Positions 1-6,470 of a stretch of 13,183 bases of DNA are shown here, piece after piece. Source of the stretch: Deinococcus sp. (GTDB lineage: Bacteria; Deinococcota; Deinococci; Deinococcales; Deinococcaceae); NCBI RefSeq assembly GCF_018260405.1, contig NZ_JAGLBG010000073.1:1-13183 (forward strand), read 5' to 3'. The notes below the pieces were generated by a model that was given only the letters and a program-made list of their open reading frames with translations, searched no databases and had not been told where the DNA came from. Numbering within the stretch: the stretch's first letter is position 1; each line of letters begins with the position of its first letter. Position numbers and translations under genes: made by a program.

Positions 1-29
1 TCGCTAGGGTAAGCTGCGCGTTCCACCGT

Positions 30-105
30 TAAAGCCTAAAACATTTCCCATGGTTAGGGCCTCAGACAGCCTCTAAAGCTAGGGGCTGCTCACTCTAAAG
101 CCTAG
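30..105. repeat. Short repeats and possible hairpin in the ileS leader
   Basis: The word TAAAGC recurs three times: TAAAGCCTA at 30-38, TAAAGCTAG at 74-82 and TAAAGCCTAG at 96-105. CTAGG at 79-83 can pair with CCTAG at 101-105, giving a 5-bp stem with a 17-base loop. The window start carries a further GCTAGG. No T-box antiterminator sequence and no convincing promoter hexamers were found in 1-166. The repeats could belong to a leader structure or be remnants of a degenerate intergenic repeat; function is unknown. Confidence 0.3.
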
Positions 106-154
106 TCAATCAACTCCCACTCACCCCATCCTTTTACACACGCCGCACGCCTCC

Positions 155-162
155 AAAGGAGA
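155..162 (+). promoter_or_regulatory. Ribosome binding site of ileS
   Basis: AAAGGAGA lies 4 bases before the ATG at 167 and complements the 16S 3' end. It fixes the ileS start and shows that this gene, unlike several neighbours, is translated from a leadered mRNA. Confidence 0.8.
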
Positions 163-166
163 AAAC

Positions 167-3100
167 ATGTTCGACCCTGTTCCCCAAAACCCCACTTTCC
201 CTGAAATGGAACTCGCCACCCTGAAATGGTGGAACGAGCGCAATATTTTCGGGCGCACGCTGGAGCAAACCAAAGACGGCCCGCGCTTCACGTTCTACGA
301 GGGGCCGCCCACCGCCAACGGAATGCCCGGCGTTCACCATGTACAGTCGCGCAGCTTCAAGGATCTGTTTCCGCGATTTAAAACTATGCAGGGCTACCAT
401 GTGGCGCGTCAGGCGGGCTGGGACACCCACGGCCTGCCCGTTGAGCTGGGCGTCGAGAAAAAACTGGGCCTGAACAGTAAGCGTGATGTGGAAGCCTACG
501 GCATTGCCAAATTTAATGCGGAATGCCGCGCCAGCGTCTTCGAGTACGAGGCCGAATGGACTCGTTTTACCGAGCGCGTGGCCTACTGGGTCAACCTCGA
601 CCAGCCGTATATGACGCTGAACAAAAACTACATCGAGTCGGTGTGGTGGAGCGTCAAGCAACTGAGCGAGAAAGGGCTGCTGTACAAGGGCTTCCGGGTG
701 GCGCCGTACTGCCCGAAAGACGGCACCACCCTTAGCAACGCCGAGGTCAGCGAGGGCTACAAAGACATTCAGGACCCCAGCGTGTACATCACCTTCGACC
801 TGAAAGACCCCGCCGCGCTGGGCTTGCCCGGCGGTTCAGCCTTCTTGGTCTGGACGACCACCCCCTGGACGCTGCCGTACAACGTGGGCGTGGCGCTGCA
901 CCCCGAGTTCGAGTATGTGGCCGCGAAAGATAAGAATGGCAAGACCGTCATCTTGGCCGCCAACCTGAAAGACGAGGTGCTTGGTGAAGGGGCCGAGGTC
1001 GTGAAATCGTTCAAGGGGACAGACTTAGAACATGTGGCGTACTCTCCCCTGTTCACCGAGGCCTACGAGGCCGAGGGCGAAGGAGGCCGCTGCTGGGAAG
1101 CGGGCCTGGACACCTACGTGTCGGATAGCGACGGCACCGGCATCGTGCATACCGCCCCCAGCTTCGGCGAGGACGACATGCGCCTGGCCCGCAAATACGG
1201 CTGGCCGGTACTGGTGGGCGTGGACAGCGAAGGCAAACACCGCTTCGGCCCCACTGGTGAGAAAGGGTGGAAGGGTGTGTTTTTCCGCGACGCCAACAGT
1301 GACATTATCCGTGACCTGCGCGGACGCGGGATGATGTGGAAAGAAAAGAACTTCATGCACAGCTACCCGCACTGCTGGCGCTGCGGCACCCCACTAATGT
1401 ACTACGCCACTGAAAGCTGGTACCTAAGCAACACCAGCCTGAGAGATCGCCTGATCGAATTGAACGGCACCATCGACTGGCACCCGGCGCACATCAAGAA
1501 CGGGCGCTACGGCGGCTGGCTCGAAAACCTGATCGACTGGAATGTGAGCCGCAGCCGCTACTGGGGCACGCCGCTGCCGATCTGGGAGGCCGAGGACGGC
1601 GAATTCAGGGTGGTGGGCAGCTACGCTGAACTGGCCGAACTGAGCGGCAACCAAGCGGTACTGGGCGAGGACTTCGACCCCCACCGCCCCTTCGTGGACG
1701 ACATCACCTTCACCCAAAACGGCAAGACCTTCCGGCGCGTGCCGTATGTCATGGACGTGTGGTACGACTCGGGTTCGATGCCTTTCGCGCAGCACCACTA
1801 CCCCTTCGAGAACAAGGAACTGTTTGAGCAGGGCGGCTTCCCGGCGGACTATATCAGCGAGGCCATCGACCAGACGCGTGGGTGGTTCAACAGCCTGCAC
1901 CAGATCGGCACGATGGTCTTCGATTCGGTGGCGTTCAAGTCGGTGATCTGCTCGGGGCACATTCTTGACGAGCAGGGGCAGAAGATGTCCAAGAGCAAGG
2001 GCAACGTGGTGGATCCCTGGGAGGTCTTTAACCTGTACGGGGCCGACGCCACCCGCTGGTACATGTTCGCCAGTGCGCCGCCCGAACTGAGCCGCCGCTT
2101 CGGCATGAATCTGGTGGGCGAAGCGTTCCGGGGCTACTTCCTAACGCTGTGGAACACCTACAGTTTCTTTGTGCTATACGCCAATCTGGACAGACCCGAT
2201 CTCAAGGCCGCGCCGCCGGTGGCCGAGCGCCCCGAGGTAGACTGCTGGCTGCTGGCAAAGGTTCAGGCGCTTATTCAGACCGTGACCACGGCGCTGGAAA
2301 ACTACGACCCCACCGGCAGCAGCCGCGCGATTCAGGAGTTCGTGACCGAGGATCTAAGCAACTGGTACGTCCGGCGCAACCGCCGCCGCTTCTGGTCCGG
2401 CGACGGACAGCAGGCCGACGTGAGCGCCTACGCCACGCTGTACTCAGCGCTGGTCACGGTCACGCAACTGACCGCGCCGTTCACGCCATATCTGGCCGAA
2501 ACCCTGTGGCAAAACCTCGTGCGGAGCATTGACCCCGCCGCCCCCGAAAGCGTGCACCTGAGCGCGTGGCCCACCGTAGACGAGTCGCTGGCGGCCCCGG
2601 CGCTGGTCGGCGAGATGGACGCCGTGCTGCGCGTGGTCAGCCTGGGGCGGGCGGTGCGCGGGCAAACTGGGCTGCGTCAGCGCCAGCCGCTGCCCAAGGT
2701 CATGCTACGGGCCAGAAGTGCCGAGCAGACGCAGGCCCTGGGCCGCTTTGCCGAGCAGATCAAGGAAGAATTGAATGTCAAAGAGGTCGAACTGATCGAC
2801 CAGTACACCGAACTGGTGACGTACCAGCTGCGCCCCAATCTGCCGCTGCTAGGCAAAAAGTTCGGCAAGGCGGTGCCGCAGGTACGCGCAGCCCTGAACG
2901 CAGCAGACACGGCACAGATCGCCCGCTTTGTGCGCGATGGGCAGCAGTTTGAGGTGGTGGCTCCTACCGGCGAGCGCTTCGAGCTGGGGCCAGATGAGGT
3001 GCTGGTCGATGCCCGCTCGCCTGAAGGTATGGCGGCGCAGGAGGAAGCCGGGTATCTGGTGGCCTTTGACACGCAGCTCACCCGTGAACTTGAACTCGAA

Positions 3101-3361
3101 GGGCTGGCCCGCGACCTGGTGCGCGGCATTCAGGACGGGCGCAAGAGGGCGGGCTTCAAGGTGTCGGACCGCATCACGCTGCACCTCGACCTGGGTGAAG
3201 ATGCCAGAGCCGCCGCCGAAACGTGGCAAGACTACCTGATGTCCGAAACGCTAGCCGAGACGCTGGAATTCGGCAAGGCACAGGGCTTCGCGGCGGAAGT
3301 CGAGGGCGGCACGGCGTACCTGGAAAAGCTGGAACGCGATGGGAGCGTCGCCGGGGCGTAA
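167..3361 (+). CDS. ileS: Isoleucyl-tRNA synthetase, type 2, with GVHH signature
   Basis: Cytosolic class I aminoacyl-tRNA synthetase charging tRNA-Ile with isoleucine (ATP to AMP and PPi). At 1064 residues it aligns from end to end, as I recall it, with the Thermus enzyme, so it is the eukaryote-like type 2. The signature after PPTANGMP reads G55-V56-H57-H58, where Thermus has HVGH: first and third positions are swapped. KMSKS is intact at 606-610. The editing domain shows WTTTPWTLP and GTGIVHTAP, followed by the tRNA-binding region (YVRRNRRRFW) and a long C-terminal extension. The first zinc site keeps C182, C403 and C406, but the position of the fourth Cys is D185. The second Cys cluster of the Thermus enzyme is absent. 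A good ribosome site precedes the ATG. The gene stands alone and converges on degV across a 19-base gap. Confidence 0.97.
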   Translation: MFDPVPQNPTFPEMELATLKWWNERNIFGRTLEQTKDGPRFTFYEGPPTANGMPGVHHVQSRSFKDLFPRFKTMQGYHVARQAGWDTHGLPVELGVEKKLGLNSKRDVEAYGIAKFNAECRASVFEYEAEWTRFTERVAYWVNLDQPYMTLNKNYIESVWWSVKQLSEKGLLYKGFRVAPYCPKDGTTLSNAEVSEGYKDIQDPSVYITFDLKDPAALGLPGGSAFLVWTTTPWTLPYNVGVALHPEFEYVAAKDKNGKTVILAANLKDEVLGEGAEVVKSFKGTDLEHVAYSPLFTEAYEAEGEGGRCWEAGLDTYVSDSDGTGIVHTAPSFGEDDMRLARKYGWPVLVGVDSEGKHRFGPTGEKGWKGVFFRDANSDIIRDLRGRGMMWKEKNFMHSYPHCWRCGTPLMYYATESWYLSNTSLRDRLIELNGTIDWHPAHIKNGRYGGWLENLIDWNVSRSRYWGTPLPIWEAEDGEFRVVGSYAELAELSGNQAVLGEDFDPHRPFVDDITFTQNGKTFRRVPYVMDVWYDSGSMPFAQHHYPFENKELFEQGGFPADYISEAIDQTRGWFNSLHQIGTMVFDSVAFKSVICSGHILDEQGQKMSKSKGNVVDPWEVFNLYGADATRWYMFASAPPELSRRFGMNLVGEAFRGYFLTLWNTYSFFVLYANLDRPDLKAAPPVAERPEVDCWLLAKVQALIQTVTTALENYDPTGSSRAIQEFVTEDLSNWYVRRNRRRFWSGDGQQADVSAYATLYSALVTVTQLTAPFTPYLAETLWQNLVRSIDPAAPESVHLSAWPTVDESLAAPALVGEMDAVLRVVSLGRAVRGQTGLRQRQPLPKVMLRARSAEQTQALGRFAEQIKEELNVKEVELIDQYTELVTYQLRPNLPLLGKKFGKAVPQVRAALNAADTAQIARFVRDGQQFEVVAPTGERFELGPDEVLVDARSPEGMAAQEEAGYLVAFDTQLTRELELEGLARDLVRGIQDGRKRAGFKVSDRITLHLDLGEDARAAAETWQDYLMSETLAETLEFGKAQGFAAEVEGGTAYLEKLERDGSVAGA

Positions 3362-3380
3362 GTCTGGAGTGCGAAGCGGC

Positions 3381-4220
3381 TTATACCGGAGTCGCGCCGA
3401 CGCCGTACATGCCGGGGCCAGCGTGTGCGCCAATTACGGCGCCGATCAGCTGGAAACGTCCGCGCACCACGTTCAGGCGGCTGCGCTGAATGGCGCTCCG
3501 CATGGCCTCCAGTTGCACTACGTCGCGGCCCGCGTAGGCCACCACCACCGACACTGGCGTGTTGCCGAGGTCGTCCTCGAGGCGACTGATCATGTTGGCC
3601 AGGGCCTGATCGTTTCTGACCCGCCGCACCGGGGTCAGGTTCCCTTGATTAAAGTTCAGCACCGGACGCAGGTTCAGGAGGTTGCCCATGATCTCCTGGC
3701 CTCTTGAAATTCGTCCACTCTGGCGCAGATAGTGCAGGGTCGGCATGCTGAACTCGAACCTCCCGTTGCTCTGGACGTGGTTGACGGCCTTAACCGCGTC
3801 ACTCACCGAACCACCCGACTTAAGAACTTCGTTAGCAAAGAAGAGGGTTTCGGCGAGCGCGGCGCAGGTCATCTTGCTATCCAGTGTGGTAATACGGTCT
3901 GAAGCACCCAACTTTGCGACCGCTTCGCGTGACCGCTGGACCGTTTCGGAGATGGCCGAACTGATATGAACACTCAGAATCCGGTCATGCTTCTCAAGGA
4001 GGCTGCTGTACATCCCGACGAACTGCTCGGTGGTCGGTGGCTGGGTCGTCACCTTCCCACCGCTCTTTTGAAACTCGTATACGGCGTCTGGATCGACTTC
4101 CTGCCAGTCCAGCAATTGCTTGCCGCGCATATTAACGGTCAAAGGAATAACTTCTATTCCAAGTGACTTGGCCTGCGCAGGGGGCAAATCACAGGTGGAG
4201 TCGGTGACGATAATTGACAT
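3381..4220 (-). CDS. DegV family fatty-acid-binding protein (FakB-like)
   Basis: A 279-residue DegV-fold protein. Members studied in Firmicutes (FakB) bind a free fatty acid and present it to the kinase FakA for phosphorylation, feeding phospholipid synthesis; no fakA lies in this window. Visible family features are VTDSTCDLP (5-13), a TTQPPT segment (58-63) for the usual TSQPS/T, ISSAISETVQ (86-95) for SSxLSGTYQ, LRQSGRIS (165-172), RPVL...RRVR (185-202) and the C-terminal IGAHAGPG (263-270) with the head-group-binding His266. An upstream in-frame ATG at 4268 would add 16 residues unlike the family, so the start at 4220 is preferred. It has no Shine-Dalgarno site but a CATAAT box 6 bases upstream, suggesting leaderless translation. 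It is divergent from bshA. The ligand is unknown. Confidence 0.9.
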   Translation of the reverse strand: MSIIVTDSTCDLPPAQAKSLGIEVIPLTVNMRGKQLLDWQEVDPDAVYEFQKSGGKVTTQPPTTEQFVGMYSSLLEKHDRILSVHISSAISETVQRSREAVAKLGASDRITTLDSKMTCAALAETLFFANEVLKSGGSVSDAVKAVNHVQSNGRFEFSMPTLHYLRQSGRISRGQEIMGNLLNLRPVLNFNQGNLTPVRRVRNDQALANMISRLEDDLGNTPVSVVVAYAGRDVVQLEAMRSAIQRSRLNVVRGRFQLIGAVIGAHAGPGMYGVGATPV

Positions 4221-4226
4221 GAGGCC

Positions 4227-4232
4227 ATTATG
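4227..4232 (-). promoter_or_regulatory. -10 box of degV (probable leaderless promoter)
   Basis: On the minus strand CATAAT (5 of 6 to TATAAT) is followed by six bases and then the ATG at 4220. This geometry places the transcription start at or next to the start codon. A weak TTACCA at 4252-4257 (spacing 19) could serve as -35. Confidence 0.45.
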
Positions 4233-4295
4233 GAGGTGAATTTGGTATAAATGGTAACTGCGGCTCATTCTCAGGATTTGGCTCTTGAACTAATA

Positions 4296-4303
4296 GGGGG
4301 GGG
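4296..4303. repeat. G8 homopolymer in the degV-bshA divergent region
   Basis: Eight consecutive G on the plus strand lie about 75 bases upstream of the chosen degV start and about 110 bases upstream of bshA. Tracts of this length are prone to slippage. It overlaps no identified promoter element, so an effect on expression is speculative. Confidence 0.6.
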
Positions 4304-4330
4304 CAGGAAGGAAGTCAACCCGAGAGAAGT

Positions 4331-4362
4331 ATCTGCCGGGTGATGGTTGCCCCGTCTCCCCG
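4331..4362 (+). repeat. Intergenic repeat, copy A (upstream of bshA)
   Basis: A 32-base segment beginning ATCTGCCGGGTGATGG. It matches at 28 of 32 positions the minus strand at 5677-5708, just beyond the other end of bshA. The copies are in inverted orientation and both lie outside genes. The core has a small dyad (ATC...GAT). It lies 40 bases upstream of the bshA -10 box, so it might be a regulatory site, or one of the small dispersed intergenic repeats known in Deinococcus genomes. Confidence 0.6.
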
Positions 4363-4401
4363 GACCCCCAGAGGCAGACAGCCCAGCTGAACTTCTGCCC
4401 T

Positions 4402-4407
4402 TATACT
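4402..4407 (+). promoter_or_regulatory. -10 box of bshA (probable leaderless promoter)
   Basis: TATACT lies 8 bases before the ATG at 4416, with no Shine-Dalgarno sequence between. No good -35 hexamer is seen at 16-19 bases. The position supports a leaderless mRNA and the start at 4416 rather than the in-frame ATG at 4347. Confidence 0.55.
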
Positions 4408-4415
4408 CGGCAGCT

Positions 4416-5570
4416 ATGACGCAACCACACCGCAAAGTCGCAGTTTTATGCCACTCGGGAGCAGGCGGCTCCGGCGTGGTCGCCACCGAGCTTGGGCTGA
4501 TGGTCTCGGCGGCGGGGCATGAGGTTCACTTTGTCGGCAATTCCATGCCGTTTAGACTGATGGGACAGCAGGGCGGCTTTCGCGGGCCGTATTTTCATCA
4601 GGTTAGCGGCTTTGCCTACGCACTGTTCGACCAGCCTTACCCGGAACTGGCGGCGGCCAATACGCTGACGGAAGTTATTCTGGAACATGGGGTCGAGCTG
4701 GTTCATGCCCATTACGCCATTCCGCACGCGACGGCGGCCAATCATGCCCGGTCGATCACCAAAAAGTCGCGGGTCATCACGACGCTGCACGGCACCGACG
4801 TGACACTGGTGGGCGCGGAACCGGCCTTTCGGCACACCACCAAACACGCCATCGAGCACAGCGACCATGTGACAGCGGTGTCGGAATTTCTGGCCCACCA
4901 GACGCGGGATATTTTCGGCATCGAGCGCGAGATCGAGGTGATTCACAACTTCGTGGACAGTGACCGTTTTGTCAGGACTCCCGACCCGGCGGTGCGTGCC
5001 CGTTTTGCCCATCCGGATGAGGCGCTGATCGTCCACGTCAGCAACTTTCGCCCGGTCAAACGGGTCGAGGACGTGGTAGAGGTCTTCGCGCGAATTTCCA
5101 GCGAGATTCCGGCCCGCCTGCTGATGATCGGGGACGGCCCCGAGCGGGCCAGGGCGTTCGAGCGGGCGCGGGAACTGGGCGTTATCGGGCGCACACAGTT
5201 CCTGGGGTCGTTCCCGGACGTGCAGACGGTGCTGGGCATCAGCGACCTGTTTTTGCTTCCTAGCAGCAATGAAAGTTTTGGTCTGGCCGCGCTGGAGGCT
5301 ATGAGCTGTGAGGTGCCGGTGGTCGCTTCCAATGCGGGCGGCATTCCCGAAGTGGTCGAGCAGGGAGTGACCGGCTTTATGAGCGATGTGGGCGACGTAG
5401 ACGATATGGCCGACAAGGCACTTAGGATTTTGCGCGACCGCGACGTTTACCTGCGGATGGGGCAGGCGGCCCGGCAAACGGCAATGACCCGCTTTCACCC
5501 CAGACTAATCGTGCCGCGCTATCTGGCGGCTTATGAGGAAACTCTGCGGCAGACCAGGGCGCTGTGTTAA
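4416..5570 (+). CDS. bshA: N-acetyl-alpha-D-glucosaminyl L-malate synthase (bacillithiol)
   Basis: Family GT4 glycosyltransferase, 384 residues, matching Bacillus BshA along its length. It joins GlcNAc from UDP-GlcNAc to L-malate, the first step of bacillithiol synthesis in the cytosol; BshB and BshC must be encoded elsewhere. Diagnostic segments are GAGGSGVVATELG near the N-terminus (BshA GGSG loop), SMPFRL, HAHYAIPHA, TTLHGTDVT, HVSNFRPVKRV, GDGPE, and the EX7E pair E286/E294 in ESFGLAALE followed by GGIPEVV. Bacillithiol is the known low-molecular-weight thiol of Deinococcus, used in redox buffering and oxidative-stress protection. The start follows a -10 box by 8 bases; an upstream ATG at 4347 would add 23 Pro-rich residues absent from the family. 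It is monocistronic and followed by a hairpin terminator. Copies of a 32-base repeat sit on both sides. Confidence 0.95.
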   Translation: MTQPHRKVAVLCHSGAGGSGVVATELGLMVSAAGHEVHFVGNSMPFRLMGQQGGFRGPYFHQVSGFAYALFDQPYPELAAANTLTEVILEHGVELVHAHYAIPHATAANHARSITKKSRVITTLHGTDVTLVGAEPAFRHTTKHAIEHSDHVTAVSEFLAHQTRDIFGIEREIEVIHNFVDSDRFVRTPDPAVRARFAHPDEALIVHVSNFRPVKRVEDVVEVFARISSEIPARLLMIGDGPERARAFERARELGVIGRTQFLGSFPDVQTVLGISDLFLLPSSNESFGLAALEAMSCEVPVVASNAGGIPEVVEQGVTGFMSDVGDVDDMADKALRILRDRDVYLRMGQAARQTAMTRFHPRLIVPRYLAAYEETLRQTRALC

Positions 5571-5591
5571 AGCATTTCGTTAAAGCGTTTC
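5566..5591. repeat. 13-base tandem duplication across the bshA stop codon
   Basis: GTTAAAGCATTTC at 5566-5578 is followed directly by GTTAAAGCGTTTC at 5579-5591, differing at one base. The first copy contains the bshA TAA stop. It looks like a recent small slippage duplication and leaves the reading frame unaffected. Confidence 0.6.
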
Positions 5592-5621
5592 GGGATAGTC
5601 CTGAAACTGGACTGTCCCTTT
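5592..5621 (+). terminator. Terminator of bshA
   Basis: GGGATAGTCC (5592-5601) pairs with GGACTGTCCC (5609-5618) in a 10-bp stem with one G-T pair and a 7-base loop, followed by TTT. The short T run makes it a modest intrinsic terminator. It begins 21 bases after the bshA stop. Confidence 0.6.
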
Positions 5622-5676
5622 GAGGAGCTTGCGCGAATCCTGGGGAATGCGCCCGCATCCGCTTTGCAGGTCGGCT

Positions 5677-5708
5677 CGGGGCGAGGGGACAACCATCGCC
5701 CGGCAGAT
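5677..5708 (-). repeat. Intergenic repeat, copy B (downstream of bshA)
   Basis: Read on the minus strand this segment begins ATCTGCCGGGCGATGG and agrees with copy A at 4331-4362 in 28 of 32 bases, inverted. It lies between bshA and the convergent secreted-protein gene, 26 bases beyond the stop of the latter. Confidence 0.6.
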
Positions 5709-5734
5709 GCTCAGCCTGGTCTAAGCAGAGCGCT

Positions 5735-6298
5735 TCAAGGGCCGAGATTGGTGGAAAGGGGCGTTTTGGCTTCCAGAGGCCGGACGCTTACCGAACTTCT
5801 GACCTCGACTTCCAGCGCATTCCAGCCCTGTTTCAAACTGGCCTGATAGCCCTTGCTTCCGCTGACAACCACGTCATTGCTGGCCCAAACGACGAAGACC
5901 ACACCCTTCCCGGTATTGAGCCGAACTTCACGCAGCGCCTCGTTTTCATCGCGCACACCGTTGGCGTTCTGGTCGCGGTAGGTGTAAAAGCGCAGTTCGG
6001 CCACCTGGGCAGGCGCACTGGCCTTCTCAAAATCCACAATGCCCGGCCAGGAAATCCGGCTGTCAACCGGCCTCAAATTTTCTGAGGAAGGAAGGACAGC
6101 GGGCAGGGTCAGCGTAAACTGACTGTCTTTGATGCCCGCGCCGCCCAGTTCCTCGGCGGGTTGACCGTTTGTTTTGACGGTCCAGGCGCTCAGGCGGGTG
6201 TCGGGAGTGACCGCACCGCCCACCGTGCCCGACAGACTCAGGGCACCGGCCTGAGCGAGCGTGACAGCGGCGAAAAGGGTAAGGGCGTGGACTTTCAT
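5735..6298 (-). CDS. Small secreted protein with an EF-hand-like loop
   Basis: I do not recognise this as a named family. From the ATG at 6298 it is 187 residues. It starts with a typical signal peptide: MKVHAL, a hydrophobic stretch to about residue 14, and a signal peptidase I site AQA-GA at 17/18. The mature part is rich in beta-type sequence (SLSGTVGGAV, FTLTLP, ALEVEVRSSV). Residues 109-120, DQNANGVRDENE, fit an EF-hand or dockerin-type calcium loop with ligands D109, N111, N113, D117 and E120. It is probably an exported, possibly calcium-binding, envelope protein. An upstream ATG at 6343 would put a charged stretch before the signal peptide and is rejected. TAAACT lies 7 bases before the start. 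It is convergent with bshA and has no clear operon partner. Confidence 0.75.
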   Translation of the reverse strand: MKVHALTLFAAVTLAQAGALSLSGTVGGAVTPDTRLSAWTVKTNGQPAEELGGAGIKDSQFTLTLPAVLPSSENLRPVDSRISWPGIVDFEKASAPAQVAELRFYTYRDQNANGVRDENEALREVRLNTGKGVVFVVWASNDVVVSGSKGYQASLKQGWNALEVEVRSSVSVRPLEAKTPLSTNLGP

Positions 6299-6305
6299 AC
6301 CCCAC

Positions 6306-6311
6306 AGTTTA
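6306..6311 (-). promoter_or_regulatory. -10 box of the secreted-protein gene
   Basis: On the minus strand TAAACT (TANNNT type) is followed by seven bases and then the ATG at 6298, the same geometry as degV, lysC and bshA. It supports the start that leaves the signal peptide at the N-terminus. Confidence 0.5.
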
Positions 6312-6374
6312 CGCGCCAGTCTGACGGCGATGTGACGGCGCATTACGGTTGCCTAAGAGCCGAGAAACACAACG

Positions 6375-6405
6375 AAAAAACCGGAGCGCACAGGCCCCGG
6401 CTTTT
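6375..6405 (-). terminator. Intrinsic terminator of the sucC-sucD operon
   Basis: On the minus strand CCGGGGC pairs with GCTCCGG (plus 6394-6400 and 6381-6387) around a 6-base loop, with one G-T pair. A run of T6 (plus A at 6375-6380) follows at once. An A-rich 5' flank can extend the stem. It lies 70 bases past the sucD stop. The plus strand has only TTTT after the stem, so activity in that direction would be weaker. Confidence 0.85.
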
Positions 6406-6453
6406 GACCGTCTGAGAACAAAACGACTGAATTTAATTGGAAGCCGTCTTGCT

Positions 6454-6466
6454 CATCACCCGGCAG
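6454..6466 (-). repeat. Core of the bshA-flanking repeat, third occurrence
   Basis: Minus-strand CTGCCGGGTGATG is identical to the 13-base core of copy A (4333-4345). It lies 4 bases downstream of the sucD stop. Similarity does not extend beyond the core, so chance or a short protein-binding site are both possible. Confidence 0.35.
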
Positions 6467-6470
6467 CTCC

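Noticed and set aside
1..166. T-box leader for ileS
   Set aside because: No AGGGTGG-type T-box sequence or antiterminator stem was found; only short repeats are present.
4347..4415. Upstream in-frame start for bshA
   Set aside because: It adds 23 Pro-rich residues not found in BshA and would place the TATACT box inside the coding region.
4446..5498. Minus-strand open frame opposite bshA
   Set aside because: It is a shadow of the bshA codon pattern, rich in Arg/His/Gln, with no domain and no promoter.
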